The position numbers and the translations under genes are program-made. From the NCBI GenBank assembly GCA_958510875.1, contig OY294068.1:175243411-175307410 (forward strand): a stretch of 64,000 nucleotides of DNA, written 5' to 3'. This document shows, in pieces, positions 1-13,800 of the stretch. Positions within the stretch are counted from its first letter, which is position 1. The number at the start of each line of letters is the position of its first letter. This DNA comes from Endomychus coccineus (Eukaryota; Arthropoda; Insecta; Coleoptera; Endomychidae). The notes beneath the pieces were generated by a model. The model saw only the letters and a list, made by a program, of their open reading frames with translations. It made no database searches and was not told the DNA's origin.

Positions 1-1450
1 TGAATCAATCGAATTTTTATCATATGAATAACATTTTCCTTATCTCATAGAAACATTATATTAATTGACAATAAAGGCCAGATATGTTTTATCTATGTTT
101 CACCTTGACGATATTGATTGATATTACGCTGCACCTAGTAACACAATGTTAAATATTTATTTACTTTATATAATGCCACGCAATTTCTTGAAGAATATTT
201 GAAATTCGGAATTAATCTTATGTACATTTTTGATATATTTGATTACTGTTTTACAATTCTGGATCATTTCTAGAAACTTAAAGATACAGTTTTTACAATT
301 TGAAACTCTAGTGGGAACCCTCCTCGTATACCCGGGAATGGGAACTGCTTTACTAGGTGTTACTGACACGGGGTGCAAAGGGTACCCGCTTAATGATAAT
401 AATAATAATAATATAATTTGTACCTACGCATTTTCTTACGGGCTCATTGGAAAACAGTATGGTTTCTATAAACACGTTCACTAAACTTGTCGCTTTAGTT
501 TCACTTTCAAATATTATCTGGAGACTGGATGTTTAGCTTAATGACATATTTTCGATGAAAACGCAATAATCAACGAATACAAATACGAATTGATAGACAA
601 ATAGTAAACAAAAAGTGGGTACAACTTTGCACCCAGCCCAATCTTGAAGGAATTTCAAACATTTAAAAGTTAACCGATTTTATAACCTGGGAGAAATTGC
701 TACTAAATATTTATTTCAATGCTTTGATGGTATATATCCATCATTGGAATCGAAACTCTCACCATCCTATCAGGTTCTATTCTTGCTCTGCATAAGGGTT
801 ATAAGGAACGTCATATGTATAATTCAAGATGAAAATTCGAATATTATGTCTCTTGAATTCTGACCTATTAGCATCATCCTTTTGACCACAATGAGAATGA
901 AACACTATACCACTGAAATATAATAATATTTTAATATATTCGAGATTGATTTATTAGCATTTACTTTAATGTTTCAATAGGAGAATTCTATTTCAAAAAT
1001 TTTTCAACTTGTATTTCCTGGTACACACAATTAATTGGATATACGAATTTTGAGCAAAGATATGCATTCTTCTAGACAGGCATGTTTAGTTCATTCGAAT
1101 AATGATGATGATTTTTTCATACCAAGACTACACGAGAGGAGGAAAATATTATCTCTCTTTGTAATTACATCAAAAGAATTTGATTCAAGAAGATTTTAAT
1201 GGAAACAAATCCAGTTGGGTATCAGAAAAATTTTCGCGCTATCTAGGTCAGAAATATAGTGCAAATCTAAAGTTGGAAATGAAATTATTTGTACTAAGGC
1301 GACTGATCCGTAGAAACGTCCTTGAACAAGGTTTTTTTATGCAGGACAGGTCGAATCTGTGATTTGTAGATTATGATGAGTTGGATTGCAAAGTATCTCT
1401 TGAAACGGATTAGGAAACAAAGTTTTTGTGAAGCGGTCTTCGCAATGAAC
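1..1450. other. Intergenic stretch without a recognised gene
   Basis: I see no gene here. A short AAT microsatellite lies at about 396-412, just after a GC-richer patch at 310-390. A GC-richer 3' end followed by an AAT run is what the tail of a non-LTR retrotransposon can look like, but no coding part supports this. The short open frames are not recognisable. Confidence 0.5.
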
Positions 1451-1464
1451 CTCAAATGATTATC

Positions 1465-1790
1465 TTATGAGAGGGTGATGTTGGTGATGATACCGAGCAT
1501 GAATATGGAAGACTTAATAGGAATAATTGTACCTGACATCATCATCATTTTAGGGATTGTGGGATCTGCCTTCCTGGAGAAGATGAGAGCTTGAGTTTTA
1601 TTTGCATTGAACTCTACTAGAATATTACATTTCCATTTGAAAAATGTTGACATATCTTCATTAATTGCGTTGACCTGCCTCTGGCTTCATTGGATGATAT
1701 AGAGGAGAGGCTGTAGATGAGAAAGCGGTATGAAGTGTACCATTATCAGCAAAGCTATGAACTCGTCTCAAGAATTCACTTTCAACAGAT
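1465..1790 (-). mobile_element. Non-LTR retrotransposon fragment, reverse transcriptase region (copy 1)
   Basis: On the minus strand this reads as the part of a reverse transcriptase just after the catalytic loop. HSFADNGTLH (the FADD box with a changed second Asp) is followed by a linker, then FNANKTQALIFSRKADPTIP and a degraded LGI motif. The same protein segment appears on the plus strand at 16985-17975 and at 59548-60250, so this is one repeat family in three places. The reading frame is broken between the FAD box and the FNANKTQ segment. The clade was not determined; jockey-like or Daphne-like are both possible. Confidence 0.75.
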
Positions 1791-2017
1791 AGTTGATATT
1801 GCGCATACAAAGTTGGTTACAAGTCAGATCCCTGGGGAGCACCACCATTAATATGCGGCAAATCATATGATCATTGGAAATTTCTAATTTTAAAATACCA
1901 CCAAAACTCAAATTTGAGTCGTTTCCCAATCACAAGCTAACAAAGCCAATTCAAAAGGATCTATCTACCCTTGGAAAAACAGGTTACTGACTGAATTTAT
2001 TTAGTAATCCATTAAAA

Positions 2018-2179
2018 ATGTCTTATAAATCGTGTGTAGTACCAACAAATACATCTACCAAAACTCCGGAGAAGGTGTTTATAAGTGGTCCAACAAGTGC
2101 TAAAATAGAAAAAAGTGTTCTCAACCCCGATGTAAAAATCTTCAAGATACACTGGACGATTCGGACGTTTTTTCTGTGA
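2018..2179 (+). pseudogene. Possible THAP-like zinc finger remnant
   Basis: The 53-codon frame starts MSYKSCVVPTNTSTKTPEKV, then FISGPTSAKIEKS. It resembles the start of insect THAP-like proteins, which begin with a Cys-containing segment, a TP-x-K-x-F motif and a run of basic residues. Only one of the zinc-binding Cys residues is present and the rest of the domain is not recognisable, so any such gene is dead. The match is from memory of the family pattern and is weak. Confidence 0.27.
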
Positions 2180-2999
2180 ATCTTACTACAGAAAATTGAC
2201 ATCCAATTCTAGAAACAGTTGTTGATCTCTCAAGCTTATGGCGGCAAAATGATTGTTTAGATTTGTCAACATTCTCAGAAAATTGGTACTCTAAATATAA
2301 TTACTTCTTTACAGAAGCATCTACTTATGAATAATCGGCTGATGCTTTACTTTATTCCATATTATAGTTTATATAATATACTGACCGCATTCAAAGTTCA
2401 ATATCAATATCAGCAAAAACCGGTAACTTACCGTCTCTTGGTTTTATCGCAAGTAACTCAAAAACGAAAAATCGCTTACCAGATTTGGATTTAAAAATAT
2501 CATACCAAAGCATTACCGAAGCCACATTCCAGTTCCACAATTTTTGTTCTTATGATATTCACCACTTAACCCCAACTTTTGTATTTTACGCCACCAAGAC
2601 TGAGTAAGATGGAAGCGGCAACCAATAATTGTAACGTTATCTCACACTTTACGAACTGCATTATGAATTACAATTTCAAAGTCAACCACTACTTTCTCAG
2701 GAATAAAAAGTTGTTAAGAGAACAAATAAACTTAAGTCTATAAGTTTCTTCTGATTTGTTTTTCAGTAAACTAAACACTAGCGGTATATAGTGTTCATTT
2801 ATGTAGTGCAGTATTGGAATGTGTCATCTATGTATATAAAACTCGACTTACATGAACATTTCATATTTATTTGGCAGGTAAAAATTACAATTCCATTTCG
2901 GAAATCATTATCCACAACAAAGTTTTCCTCTCTTGACGTTTTGTACGATTGTTCTTGCAGATAACAGTGCGACGCAAAGTTGGCAATGTTTTGCGACGT

Positions 3000-3392
3000 C
3001 TATTCTACATATTTCCTTTGACGCATTTTAAGTTCCGGGAAGTCAATGTTTCTTAAGAAAAATCTGAGACAAAACCATTTTGGAGCTAACTCTTTATGCA
3101 CTATTTGAGTTGGTCTCTCTGTAGGTTCTTCTTCCGCTTTTCTTTTGCATGCAACACTAAGAACTTGTTTAGCAATTTTTTCTTCAGGTTCGTGATTATG
3201 TTGATTTTTTAATGTTGCTGCAACAAAACTAGCCGATTCCCCAATGATATATACGTAAACCTTACATATAGGCCGTTTGATGCATCTCCAAACATTTTCA
3301 TTAGTTGAAGATCGATGTTTAGAAAAGTTATAATTTTCGTACACTATTTGGGTGTTTCCCCGTTCACTAATAATTTCTTTCACAAATGACAT
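3000..3392 (-). CDS. FLYWCH-type zinc finger protein, transposon-related
   Basis: An uninterrupted 130-codon frame starts at an ATG (3392-3390). Residues about 8-72 look like a FLYWCH zinc finger: an N-terminal ISERGNTQIVYENYNFSKHR segment, then WRC, a second Cys six residues on (IKRPIC), and the closing HNH. The finger is followed by a Lys/Glu-rich stretch. FLYWCH fingers of this shape are common in insects as the DNA-binding part of MULE/Phantom-type transposases. No transposase domain follows in this frame, so this is probably an isolated N-terminal part of such an element. A MULE transposase C-terminal piece occurs separately at 26714-27001. Whether the frame is expressed cannot be seen. 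Confidence 0.6.
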   Translation of the reverse strand: MSFVKEIISERGNTQIVYENYNFSKHRSSTNENVWRCIKRPICKVYVYIIGESASFVAATLKNQHNHEPEEKIAKQVLSVACKRKAEEEPTERPTQIVHKELAPKWFCLRFFLRNIDFPELKMRQRKYVE

Positions 3393-3399
3393 TTTAAAT

Positions 3400-4480
3400 T
3401 TAGAAAAGAATGTTAACTATTACTTGTTAGCACGTACAACACGAAAAATATAATGAATTGTAAGTTTGGAAACAAGCTCCTGTCTTGCCTTAATAACCAA
3501 TAAATATTCAATTAGCCATAATGATCAACATCCCTCCATCCTTTCTGTTCTCACCAAAGAAAGCTCTGTGTGACGAGTTTCAGTCATAATTGAAATTTAC
3601 CTGATACCTTGACCGGTTCCCGTAATTAAATTGTGACGAATATCATGCCGTCCCATCGGTTTATCCAAATAAAAACACATTTTATTTCTAATCTTTTATT
3701 ATGGTTTGGAATAAATTAAAATTTGTACATCTGAGATAGTAATTAGTGCATTTCCACAAAAATTCTCTTTCATCTAAAAAACGGAAGGATACCTTTTGCT
3801 TATGATATTATGATCATCAACAAATTGATATGTTGGTACTTCCTTTGCTCCCTTTGTAAGCTATTCAATGAATAAATTTGTTTGCTACAATTCAGTAAAC
3901 TTTAGCAATGTTTACACATTGTTTGCCAGGTAAAGGAGTAAAATAATCAAGTACCAACATATTCCAGCTAACTTTTTATAAATTTGAATGAATTAAACAT
4001 ATTCAATTCCTAATCTTCAAGTTTATGAATTATTATTATAATAACTCACAAAATTTTCCACACTTGAATTTTATCATGATGGTGTATGAAACATGGGATT
4101 TTTATTTGTATGAAAATTGGAATTATCTCGTTAACTTTATCGGAATAATTTAGATCTAGATGTTACATTGTGGAATTCATGATAAGCTAGAGGAATATTT
4201 AAATCAAAAACCTACTGCCTTTGATGTGTCAGTTCGCTATTCACTCTGCGTCCTATTTACTTTTATTCACAAATAGAATATGTTCACCTTGTATAAAAAC
4301 GGGTAAATTCTTGAATCTGATGAATAAGAGTAATTTCAATATGTTAAAGCAAATCTGACTACAATATCACGAATGAATCTAGACTTATTGGAAAAGTAGG
4401 TACCTCCCGTTTTTTTAGATGTACTAGTCGAACATAATAACAGTCTGTGTTTACAATAACACTAATTCTACTCAACCACG
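3400..4480. other. AT-rich intergenic stretch downstream of vnd
   Basis: I see no gene or recognisable repeat. The stretch separates the FLYWCH frame from the 3' end of vnd. Confidence 0.5.
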
Positions 4481-4490
4481 ATCTATAATT

Positions 4491-4518
4491 TTATTTACAC
4501 ATATACAACTTATTTATT
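4491..4518 (-). promoter_or_regulatory. vnd: Poly(A) signals of vnd
   Basis: On the minus strand, AATAAA occurs at about 4518-4513 and again at 4496-4491, roughly 85-110 bases after the vnd stop codon. This is a plausible short 3' UTR. It rests on the hexamers only. Confidence 0.5.
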
Positions 4519-4602
4519 TACATTTTCACCGGTAGATGTTTCAACGAAATGATGGTCATTTCGATTTAGGTCATCACTAAGAAATATTATGATGGTAACA
4601 TT

Positions 4603-4828
4603 TTACCACCACGCTCTAGGCTGACTGTATATTAAAGAATGAGGACCATGAGGGCCCATTATAATTGAATTTGTAGATACTAAACCATCTGTCTTTGGCC
4701 CGTTACCAAGACATGGTTTTCCATCACGGACTAAAACAGGTACTGCCACTCGTCTAGGTGATGGCAAGCCAGTACCTGATTGATGGTCATGTAAACCTTT
4801 TTCGTGTTGAGCTCTTTTCGTTTTATAC
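4603..4828 (-). CDS. vnd: vnd coding exon 4 (end of homeodomain and NK2-specific domain)
   Basis: Begins after TTCTATTACAG with [11 protein letters not shown], which completes the homeodomain. The NK2-specific domain follows, then a His/Gly/Pro-containing tail ending RAWW and TAA at 4605-4603. Confidence 0.95.
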
Positions 4829-7800
4829 CTGTAATAGAAGGTTTCGTTGAGTTTATCGTCACATATTCTAATTGAATTAAGTTGAGTCAACATATTGTTG
4901 GTACTAGTTAGGAGGTTAGGAAATGCTTTTGATATAAACAAGCATGTAGCTGAGCTGAAGTAGAGCTGGATAGCTATGGAAGAATTCCTAGGAATGTAGT
5001 AGTCTGCAGAAGTTTTATACATAAGTCTCTCAGAGAGCTGATTCACAACATCAAACTCACTTTGATTTTGATTGGTGCTACACACAACCAATTTACAAAA
5101 AAAGATAAAGAGAAAAGCTTGTCACGTTCCGGAAACAGAAGGCTGAAAGTTCTATTCATCCAAAACTGGTAATCTCCTGAAATGGATATCGATGAAGAAG
5201 ATGCATATCACAAGAAGCAGTGGAACAAACACTTCGGAATGTCCTTATGTCTAAAGTTAACTTTAGAAGATAGCAAAGTACCAAGTGGAGGTAATCAGAT
5301 TGACTTTCACTTAATGAAAGTCATAAAATTATCGAATCGGAAGAATGAAAATTCTATTTACGTTCAGAAACATCCTTTGGAAGTGATGATTATACTGTAT
5401 AGTACATACCTATGATTCTGGAACCAAATTTTGACTTGTGTCGGCGTCAGTCTGATGATGGATGCTAAATGTTCTCGTTCAGGAGCAGACAAGTATCGTT
5501 GTTGTCGGAATCTCCTTTCCAACTCGTAGGTTTGGGCTTTTGAGAATAAAACACGTCGTTTCCTTTTCTTGTGACTGTTACTGAGACTGGCCTGATCCGA
5601 AGACTCTTTTATGTCTTCCATTCCATCTTCTTCGTCTTCCCTCTCGCTGTGTGAGGTTGTGGTAGGATCTATCGATAGTAGATTATCTTGAACACTGGGG
5701 GCTACACTAGATCTGTCGGATATAGGTGGACTTGTACTGTCAGGGCTGAGTTGTGCAGAAGACTGAGGTGGTAGATGATTTGGTATGTGTAAAGCTGCAA
5801 CAAATAGTAATGTTTCGTTACAATTTTGCATTAAAATAGATGAAATCTGGTAAATGAAGGATTAATCTACCGTCTTGAAGTACCTTCAACCTTCAGTAAC
5901 AGTTTTTGTTTCTGAAAAACGAAATTGACTCATTTGTTTCATATTATATTGTAACTATGTCATTGTGATCACCAAACCTGGACAGAAGAACGGTAATCCG
6001 TTAACGTTGCTAAACCTTTTACTATAGGCTGTAAACTGGGGAAAAAGGCCGAATAAATAACATTAACATTAGAAGGTGGAATCAGAAAATCGGGAAAATT
6101 TGGGTATTTTCCACTTATTTTTCAAACCTTCTTTTTTCGAATGGCTGCTATTGACTTTCTCGCCAATCGCGAAGTAAAAAGGCTCGCTTATAGATGCTGA
6201 CTTTCTATAAAATGCAACACAGCTATTCCGTGTTGGAAGGGGAACGTTTTTTTTCAACAGGAAAAGATATTTTGCGTGCTCGTAGATCAACCTTTTCCAA
6301 TAAGAAGTTTAACCTGTTGATGTTTACTAAGAGGAACATGTACCTTAACCAAGATGTAGACAGTTAAGGCTTTAATAAGCATCATATTGACTGCTCTTTT
6401 TGTGTTGTGCTTCTTTACCCGGCCTAACCTACTTAGAATCCTTCGATATAACAATTGAATAATTGAAGTTTCAGAAAAACATTCGAAACAATTTTCACTT
6501 CTTATACATGATATACAGGGTGTCCTCGAACTGCGTGGTTAAAATAAAACCGAAGATTCTTTGATTCGAAAAAAATTTGATGAGCCTTTTTACTTTTGCC
6601 TCAAGTGTCTTGTTTAGCCGGTAGAGGGCTTCAAAGTTGCAAAAATAATTTTGTTTTTTCGGTATAACTTGAGAACGTGATAGAGGACTTTTACAATATT
6701 TGGCAGGTGTGTTACTGTCAATAATAGCCGTTTTTGAGAGCGGAGCATAGAGCCTTAGAGATCATAGAAATGGCTCAAACTTGAGGATGTAACGGGAAAA
6801 GTGTCCAGAACTTTTTTGTGGTCAATGTAATTCACTCTATATTTTTTATGTAAATAGCTTATCTAATTTGAAAACTTTTTTTACTCTTAGAAAATTTTGA
6901 TAAAATCAACGGATTAGCTTGAAAAAAATAATTTTCGAGTCTCTGCAATTTTGGCTTACTAATTTTACTTGATTAAAATACCTTAGTTGCCTTTGCTTTT
7001 CTAATGTCATTTTGGCATTTGGAGAATTTATTCTCAAAACTGTCAGTTTTTACTTTGCTTTCCGTAAAAATTTTATAAAATTATGGCTCAAAATTTCACT
7101 AACACTGAAATGGTTAATATCTCGGTAAAACACGAATAATAAAAACAATAAAAATGGGGAAACGATGTGATTATTTAGGAAAAACAAATGCTAAATTAAA
7201 AGAAACAACAAAACTTTTTGGGAAATCGCTAAGGCATCAATTGTTCGAAATGTTGCCCATTTTCCTGAATACACAAATTAATTCGTTTCAAGAAATTGGA
7301 CTGAACTCTGGCTAGTACTTCAGGATCATTCTTCAATAAATCCGCTTCATGATTAATTCGTTGCAACAATTCCTCTCGTGTGTTTACTGGAGCTGCATAA
7401 ACTTTCGACTTCAAAGCGCCCCATAGAGAGAAGTCGCAGGGCTTCAAATCAGGGGAGCGGGCCGGCCAGTTCACTGGTGCATCGTGTCCTCTACCTATCC
7501 AGCGATCTGGATATTCCGCATTCAAATGTCGCCTCACAGCTAATGTGAAATGAGGAGGTGCACCATCATGGATAAACCAGGCCACGACGAATGTGTAAGG
7601 GCAAGTCTTCCAACAGTTCAAGTAGCCTTTGTTCCAAAAAGTTCAAGTAGTTCTCCCCGTTCAATCGATCGGGTATAACGGTAGGGCCAATAATAAAGTT
7701 ATCCACAATTCCAACCCAAACATTGATTTTAGTTTGATTCTGAAAATATGTAACTTCCGTTTCATGAGGATTTTCATCAGCATAGAAATGTTCATTATGG

Positions 7801-10800
7801 AGGTTAAAAAGACCACATCTCGTGAAAGTATCTTCGTCCGTGAACAGAATTCTTCTACAAAAATTGGGGTTTGCGTTTTGTCTTTGGACAATAAGCCGAC
7901 AGAAATCTAGCCGATGACCTGGATCTATGAGCAATAAGTCTTGAACTGTTTTAATATGATAGGGATACAACAGTTCTTCTTTCAGTACATTATGAACTAA
8001 TGATTTTGAGGCTCCAATTCGAAGTCCCAAACGTAGTGTGCTTATTCCAGGTTCAGTTTCAACCGCTTCCAGTATCGCTTCTTCGAGCTCTAACGTCCTT
8101 CTTGTCCGTCTGCGTCCAGTTTCTCTGCGATTTGCTTCAAATTTGCCAGTTTCGCGAAGGTTTGCCGATTTGGAATTCTGCGATGCGGATATCTTTCCCT
8201 TCTCCGGCCATTGCAACGACAAAGTCCATAACTCAATAACATATCAACCATTTCAGTGTTAGTGAAATTTTGAGCCATAATTTTATAAAATTCTTACGGA
8301 AAGCAAAGTAAAAACTGACAGTTTTGAGAATAAATTCTTCAAATGCCAAAATGACATTAGAAAAGCAAAGGCTATTTTAATCAAGTAAAATTAGTAAGCC
8401 AAAATTGCAGAGACTCGAAAATTAATTTTTTCAAGCTAATCCGTTGATTTTATCAAAATTTTCTACGAGTAAGAAAAGTTTTCAAATTAGATAAGCTATC
8501 TACATAAAAAATATCGAGTGAATTACATTGACCACAAAAAAGTTCTGGACACTTTTCCCGTTACATCCTCAAGTTTGAGCCATTTCTATGGTCTCTAAGG
8601 CTCTGTGCTCCACTCTCAAAAATGGCCATTCTTGACAGTAACTCACGTTCTCAAGTTATACCGAAAAAACAAAAGACACTTGAGGCAAAAGTAAAAAGGC
8701 TCATCAACTTTTTTTCGAATCAAAGAATCTTCGGCTCTATTTTGGCCACGCAGTTCGAGGACACCCTGTATATTGTAAGGGAAGTACTGTTATCGGGCCA
8801 AAATACATTTTCCAGATTTTCGCGGATATATTCGTTTTGAACATTTTTGAATCGATCTAAACTATTATTGACATGATGTCTGTGTGTATATGCGTACGTA
8901 TGTGAATGCGTAACCCACTGTGAAGACGATTGCTCCTATTGGTCGTATCGATTCGAAAACTCGCAGATCTCACTTTAAAGTGGTGAAAATAGAAACCGTA
9001 TTGTTTTTGGGTGTTGTAGCCCGTTTCGAGTGGTATTTCTGATATCCATCTTCATTTTTCCAATGGAATTATGACATTTTATTGGAGGCCAAGGACAATC
9101 GTGTTTTTCTGGTTATAAATATATATCACACGTATCCGAAATTTTGATTCAGATGACGTCATCGATGTAAAGTCCCGATCTACTCTATTTATTTATTCTG
9201 TGCAAAAAGTACCTAGACTTCTTGATTCTGTGGTACATTTTGATAGTTCATGTGACAGCAAGTGTCTCCATTGACACCTCAGGTTGGAGTTCTCTATTTT
9301 ACCATAACTGCAATCTTATTTGATTAACCCATGATGAAATGATTGAGCGTCAGTGCCTCTAAATCATCTAGATTAGTTGAAACTTCAATGATAGGTCGTG
9401 CATTGATGATCGCTTCTACTTCAGTCAATAATAGTTCGTCTTTCAGAGTTTTATTTTTCAAAATCGCATGGGAAGAGGTCTTCATAGACCGGATCAAATG
9501 CTCCCAAACCTCTCCCACTGACTTGAAGCTAGAGAGTTATACTTCCATTCAATATCTTTAAGGATCATCTCTTCGTTTATTTTCCCTGGAGTCGCTACTG
9601 AATTTTGCGTTGGTTAAGTATATTTGTCGGAAGAGTAGAAAAAATCAGGTCCTCGAAACAACTTTATGAAATTTGTCTCATTTCCCCCGTCTTCAAGGTA
9701 TGTTCTGGTATCAATATCTGCTGCATTGAATTTCGATGGTACGCAATTCCAATCCCCAATGTCTGTTAACTCTTGATTTACTCCAATGCGATGAGAAAAG
9801 AAGGGGTTGAGTCAGATCAATAGAATATTTTGTTAATTTGAAATTCCAATTCTTCATTGAGAAATCTTCTCATTCTGCTACCGCACCCTGTAGCTCGAGA
9901 CGTGGAGTGGAAATAATTTTTGTATGTGCCACTGCATCTGCTTTCTTCCTGCTAACACAAAAGATGTGTAGCTCGATGAATTATGCAACTGGAAAAATTT
10001 TGGAGTAACTTATTTCCACAGAAAGATGCATTTTCTATAATTTTCCAGTCTTATGTATTTTTTCATCAATAGTCATCCCAACCTATAGCTGTTTTCCAAA
10101 TATCTTGCCTGATGATATTTCCTTGGATGGTAAAATTGACTATCAGACCAAGTGGATCTCGAAAACATACATTACATTTTTTAAGATTTGCCTTTTTTTA
10201 GGTCTTTTTGAATGCTCATCAAAATTGAAAATGGGAGAATCGAGTACTGGATTCCATGAAAACACGATGCATAATTTTGTCTAGATAGTCGTTCAAGTAG
10301 TGTTTTTTTGTAATAGCGTTTAATTTTTTTTTGATGAAGTTTCTGATGAATTGTGCGCATGATGCTGAGCAGGTCGCATCAAACAGCATATTTCTCGTTT
10401 GTTTAGTTTGTTTTAATGGATGTACAGATGGCATATTCTAACATATAATGAAATGAGAGGGGAATATGGAAGAAAGGCACGTGAAAAATGCTGTAGAAGT
10501 TGGACAAAAAAAAACGTGACAGATATTACCTTAACATCCATACCAAAGCTTTAGCCTGCTTAGAATGTTAAATATGGAACGACATGCTGTCTAGATGAGA
10601 ATGTGCTGAATTATTGAAGAAATTCAAAACACTTATTATCGAATGATGATGATAACCTGATGCAAATACTTTCTATGGTAATAGTATATCTATGTGGTAT
10701 AGTATACTACTAAAATGCATACTTGTTTCAAATTATCAGTAACAGTAATCGAAAAATATTTTTTCAATTAACGATCAACCGATTAATATATTGAAGTTGA

Positions 10801-13800
10801 TATTTTTTTATCAAATCAACTTACTTCGATTTTTTTGAGTTCAGTTGGTATTCTAAAAGCAATATCTGAATGTACTAAATAAATCAATAATCTTATCGCT
10901 TAATTTCTATAATATCGACACAATAAAAATGTGGGGCTCACTGATTAGAATGCTAATATTTATGTAACCATCAATCTTATCTGCCTATATTTTATCAGAG
11001 TAAACATTATTTCTAAGGTAGCAAGTGCCTTACACTTCAAAAGTGAAATAAAACTGTACAGAATAACAAAATAATAACGTTAATTTTGAAAATGAGATCC
11101 CAAAGCGTCGGAAACGTAAATTTGACCCGAAAATTATAGCAGAATTTCTACATCGATATACCATTTCAGATCGTAAAATATATTTTCGGAATGAAACCAT
11201 TTTGTGGGCCATGAATAATGTTCAATTAAGTTGTTAAAAAAGTTAGGAGCACGTTTTGTTGTATCATTCAATTTCTTTTTCTGTTTATATCCAAACATTG
11301 TAAGAAACTTCATTTTTGTTTGAATAGAGAGTTTATAATAAAATAATAGATAGATTCAATGCTCAAAGCATCTTCAGAAGGATATAATGTAATAGATATC
11401 TCACGGGGGAAGAATAGCATCTCAAAATCCGTGTCAAACAAAACATTATTTACACTTTCTTAAATGACTCTAAAATTTTCAGTACAAACAACGTGGAATG
11501 GGACCGATTTGTATTCGAATATTTATTCATTGGAGTGTCTGTAAATAAATTATGGAAAGGATTTAATGCACTATATATTTTTTTATAGTTTTTGGCAATG
11601 AATTTCTGGTCTAGATAAGTTATTCTATGACAGATAGGAGGCTACTTTACTTCGGACAACATATCATCCACTGGGATAATTTGTTCACTGGGAAAAGCCA
11701 AAAAAGATTAAAATTTACATTGTATTTAAAATAAATAAAATATATGTTTATTCATTTATTATTAGTAAATAAAGTTTTATTTGAGTAAAATTTTTCTATA
11801 CCTTAGATTAAATTTTAAAGGTTTATTTTTATAATTTTTTATGACAATAAATTAGATACATTTTTATGGGTTTAAATATAGCAAATTTATTTACATTTAT
11901 AATTAGGAATTAAATTTTAATATAATTTGTGAGGAATTATTATTAATTTATATTTTATTAATTGAATAAATAAAAAATAAATCAACTATTTTTTATCAAA
12001 ATATGAAAAATTATTTAAAAAATATTTTGGTTTAAATTTGGAAGAAATGTGTTTACTTCTTTTATTTTTGAAAAAAAATTAATTTAATGTTTTGTTAGTA
12101 TTGAAAAAGAATTGTGAAAAATAAAATTATTTTAATAAATAAATTTTTGTTTAAGTATGAATTTGTCTTTTTCGGCATTTTTATGTTGAATTTTTTTTTG
12201 AGCTCTATTTGTAAAAAATTTGTATTTGATATATACCATATAATAATAAACTATCAAAGAGTTGTAACTGTGAATACACTATAATACTAATAAATAAGTA
12301 AAAAAAAATCACCCCTATCCACTTGAAATACTGTTAAAGGACCTTACTAAACCATCATCACGGACAGATGAATTTATACCAATTTTCATGATTTACTATA
12401 TTGAACAAATTCAATTAACCCATCCCTATTTTAATATTCAGGTAAATGTAGAATATGTGGCGATAATATAGAATTCCTATTTTTATCTGGCTACAAAAGT
12501 CCAGGAAGGATCAAAGTAGAAATTGAGAATGTTCACAAGGCTTCAATGAGTTTGATATACGAGAATTAATCAAAATCGAAGTTGAATAGATTTAGGGGGA
12601 ACCAGGTCCCTTCCCTTTCCTCTTCCTTTTCATCCAGTATATTCCATTCGCAGCGGTGATTTAAACTGAATGCTAATTACAGTTGAATGGGAGGCTGCAA
12701 CCGATACATCATCTTATATAGAGAAATGTACGGTATTTAATAGTTGTTTGATGGGCAGAGCCAACAAGCAACTAGCAGGGATATCAGGTCACGCCTCTGG
12801 TTTCGAACATCTGCTTTCTGCCGATGGACATTTATTGAGGCAACCACCAACAGAAATTCTATTGTCTCTACGATAGCGAACATCTGCTATCGCATCTACG
12901 CCACCATGATCTATTTCAATCATTTATCTGTAGCCCAGAAAATAGTAACAGGACTCGCACTTTACATCATTATATCACAAAATATGACCCAACAATGATG
13001 TCTACTGAAATTCCAAGACTTATATGTACTCATAAGATGTTACATTGAAATAACATTATCTTTTGGAACTGAAAATTAGTTGCAATTTCACTACCTACAT
13101 CATCACTACTGAATTGTTTTGTTTTTAAAGAATTGAAGATGATCTTGTCTTGCAGCAACTAGGGCGTTGTTTTGATATATTGTAAATTGATCCAAAATGA
13201 TGAAATGATAATTTACACTAAATCAACACTAAATATAAATATTTCTCATAGAACTCTTCCTCACACTGGAATCACTATTGGTGATATCTATTTATCACAC
13301 AAAAATATCACATCTTGCTACAGATCGTCATCTACATCCACATTTGTTTTTACTGATGAACTCGAGAACAATCTTCATAATAAAAGCAATGCAAATATAA
13401 ACTTTCTAATTGGTGATTTAAATATTAGCATTTCAGATGAATTGGACCCCTAAATAAATAACTACATATCAATGGTTTCATATAAGGACTTCATATCCCT
13501 TATCAATACCTACACCAGGGTGACCATTCTTTATCCAAAAAACTATAAATCTGAAAAGCGTAACCTACAATTTATCTGTTATTAATTATAACTGACTATT
13601 ATCCAGTCTTTTATGAGCATTTCATACACCAAAGATCCGAACCTAGAAGGACATAACAGCTACAGAATTCGATGATGAGAAATTTAAAGTTTATGTAACA
13701 AATAATCTCGAAATATTATATAAAGTGGAAAATGGAAACTTACCTTCAGGATTTGGATGCCAATGCCTGTTTATTGTACTATATGGACTTAAATCATGAG

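Noticed and set aside
396..414. A microsatellite of special interest
   Set aside because: Only about six AAT units; ordinary for an AT-rich insect genome.
5182..5415. A 77-codon plus-strand frame
   Set aside because: It lies on the strand opposite vnd, mostly in intron 3, and shows no recognisable motif.
7629..8262. Several plus-strand frames of 74-93 codons
   Set aside because: They are mirrors of the transposase pseudogene on the minus strand.
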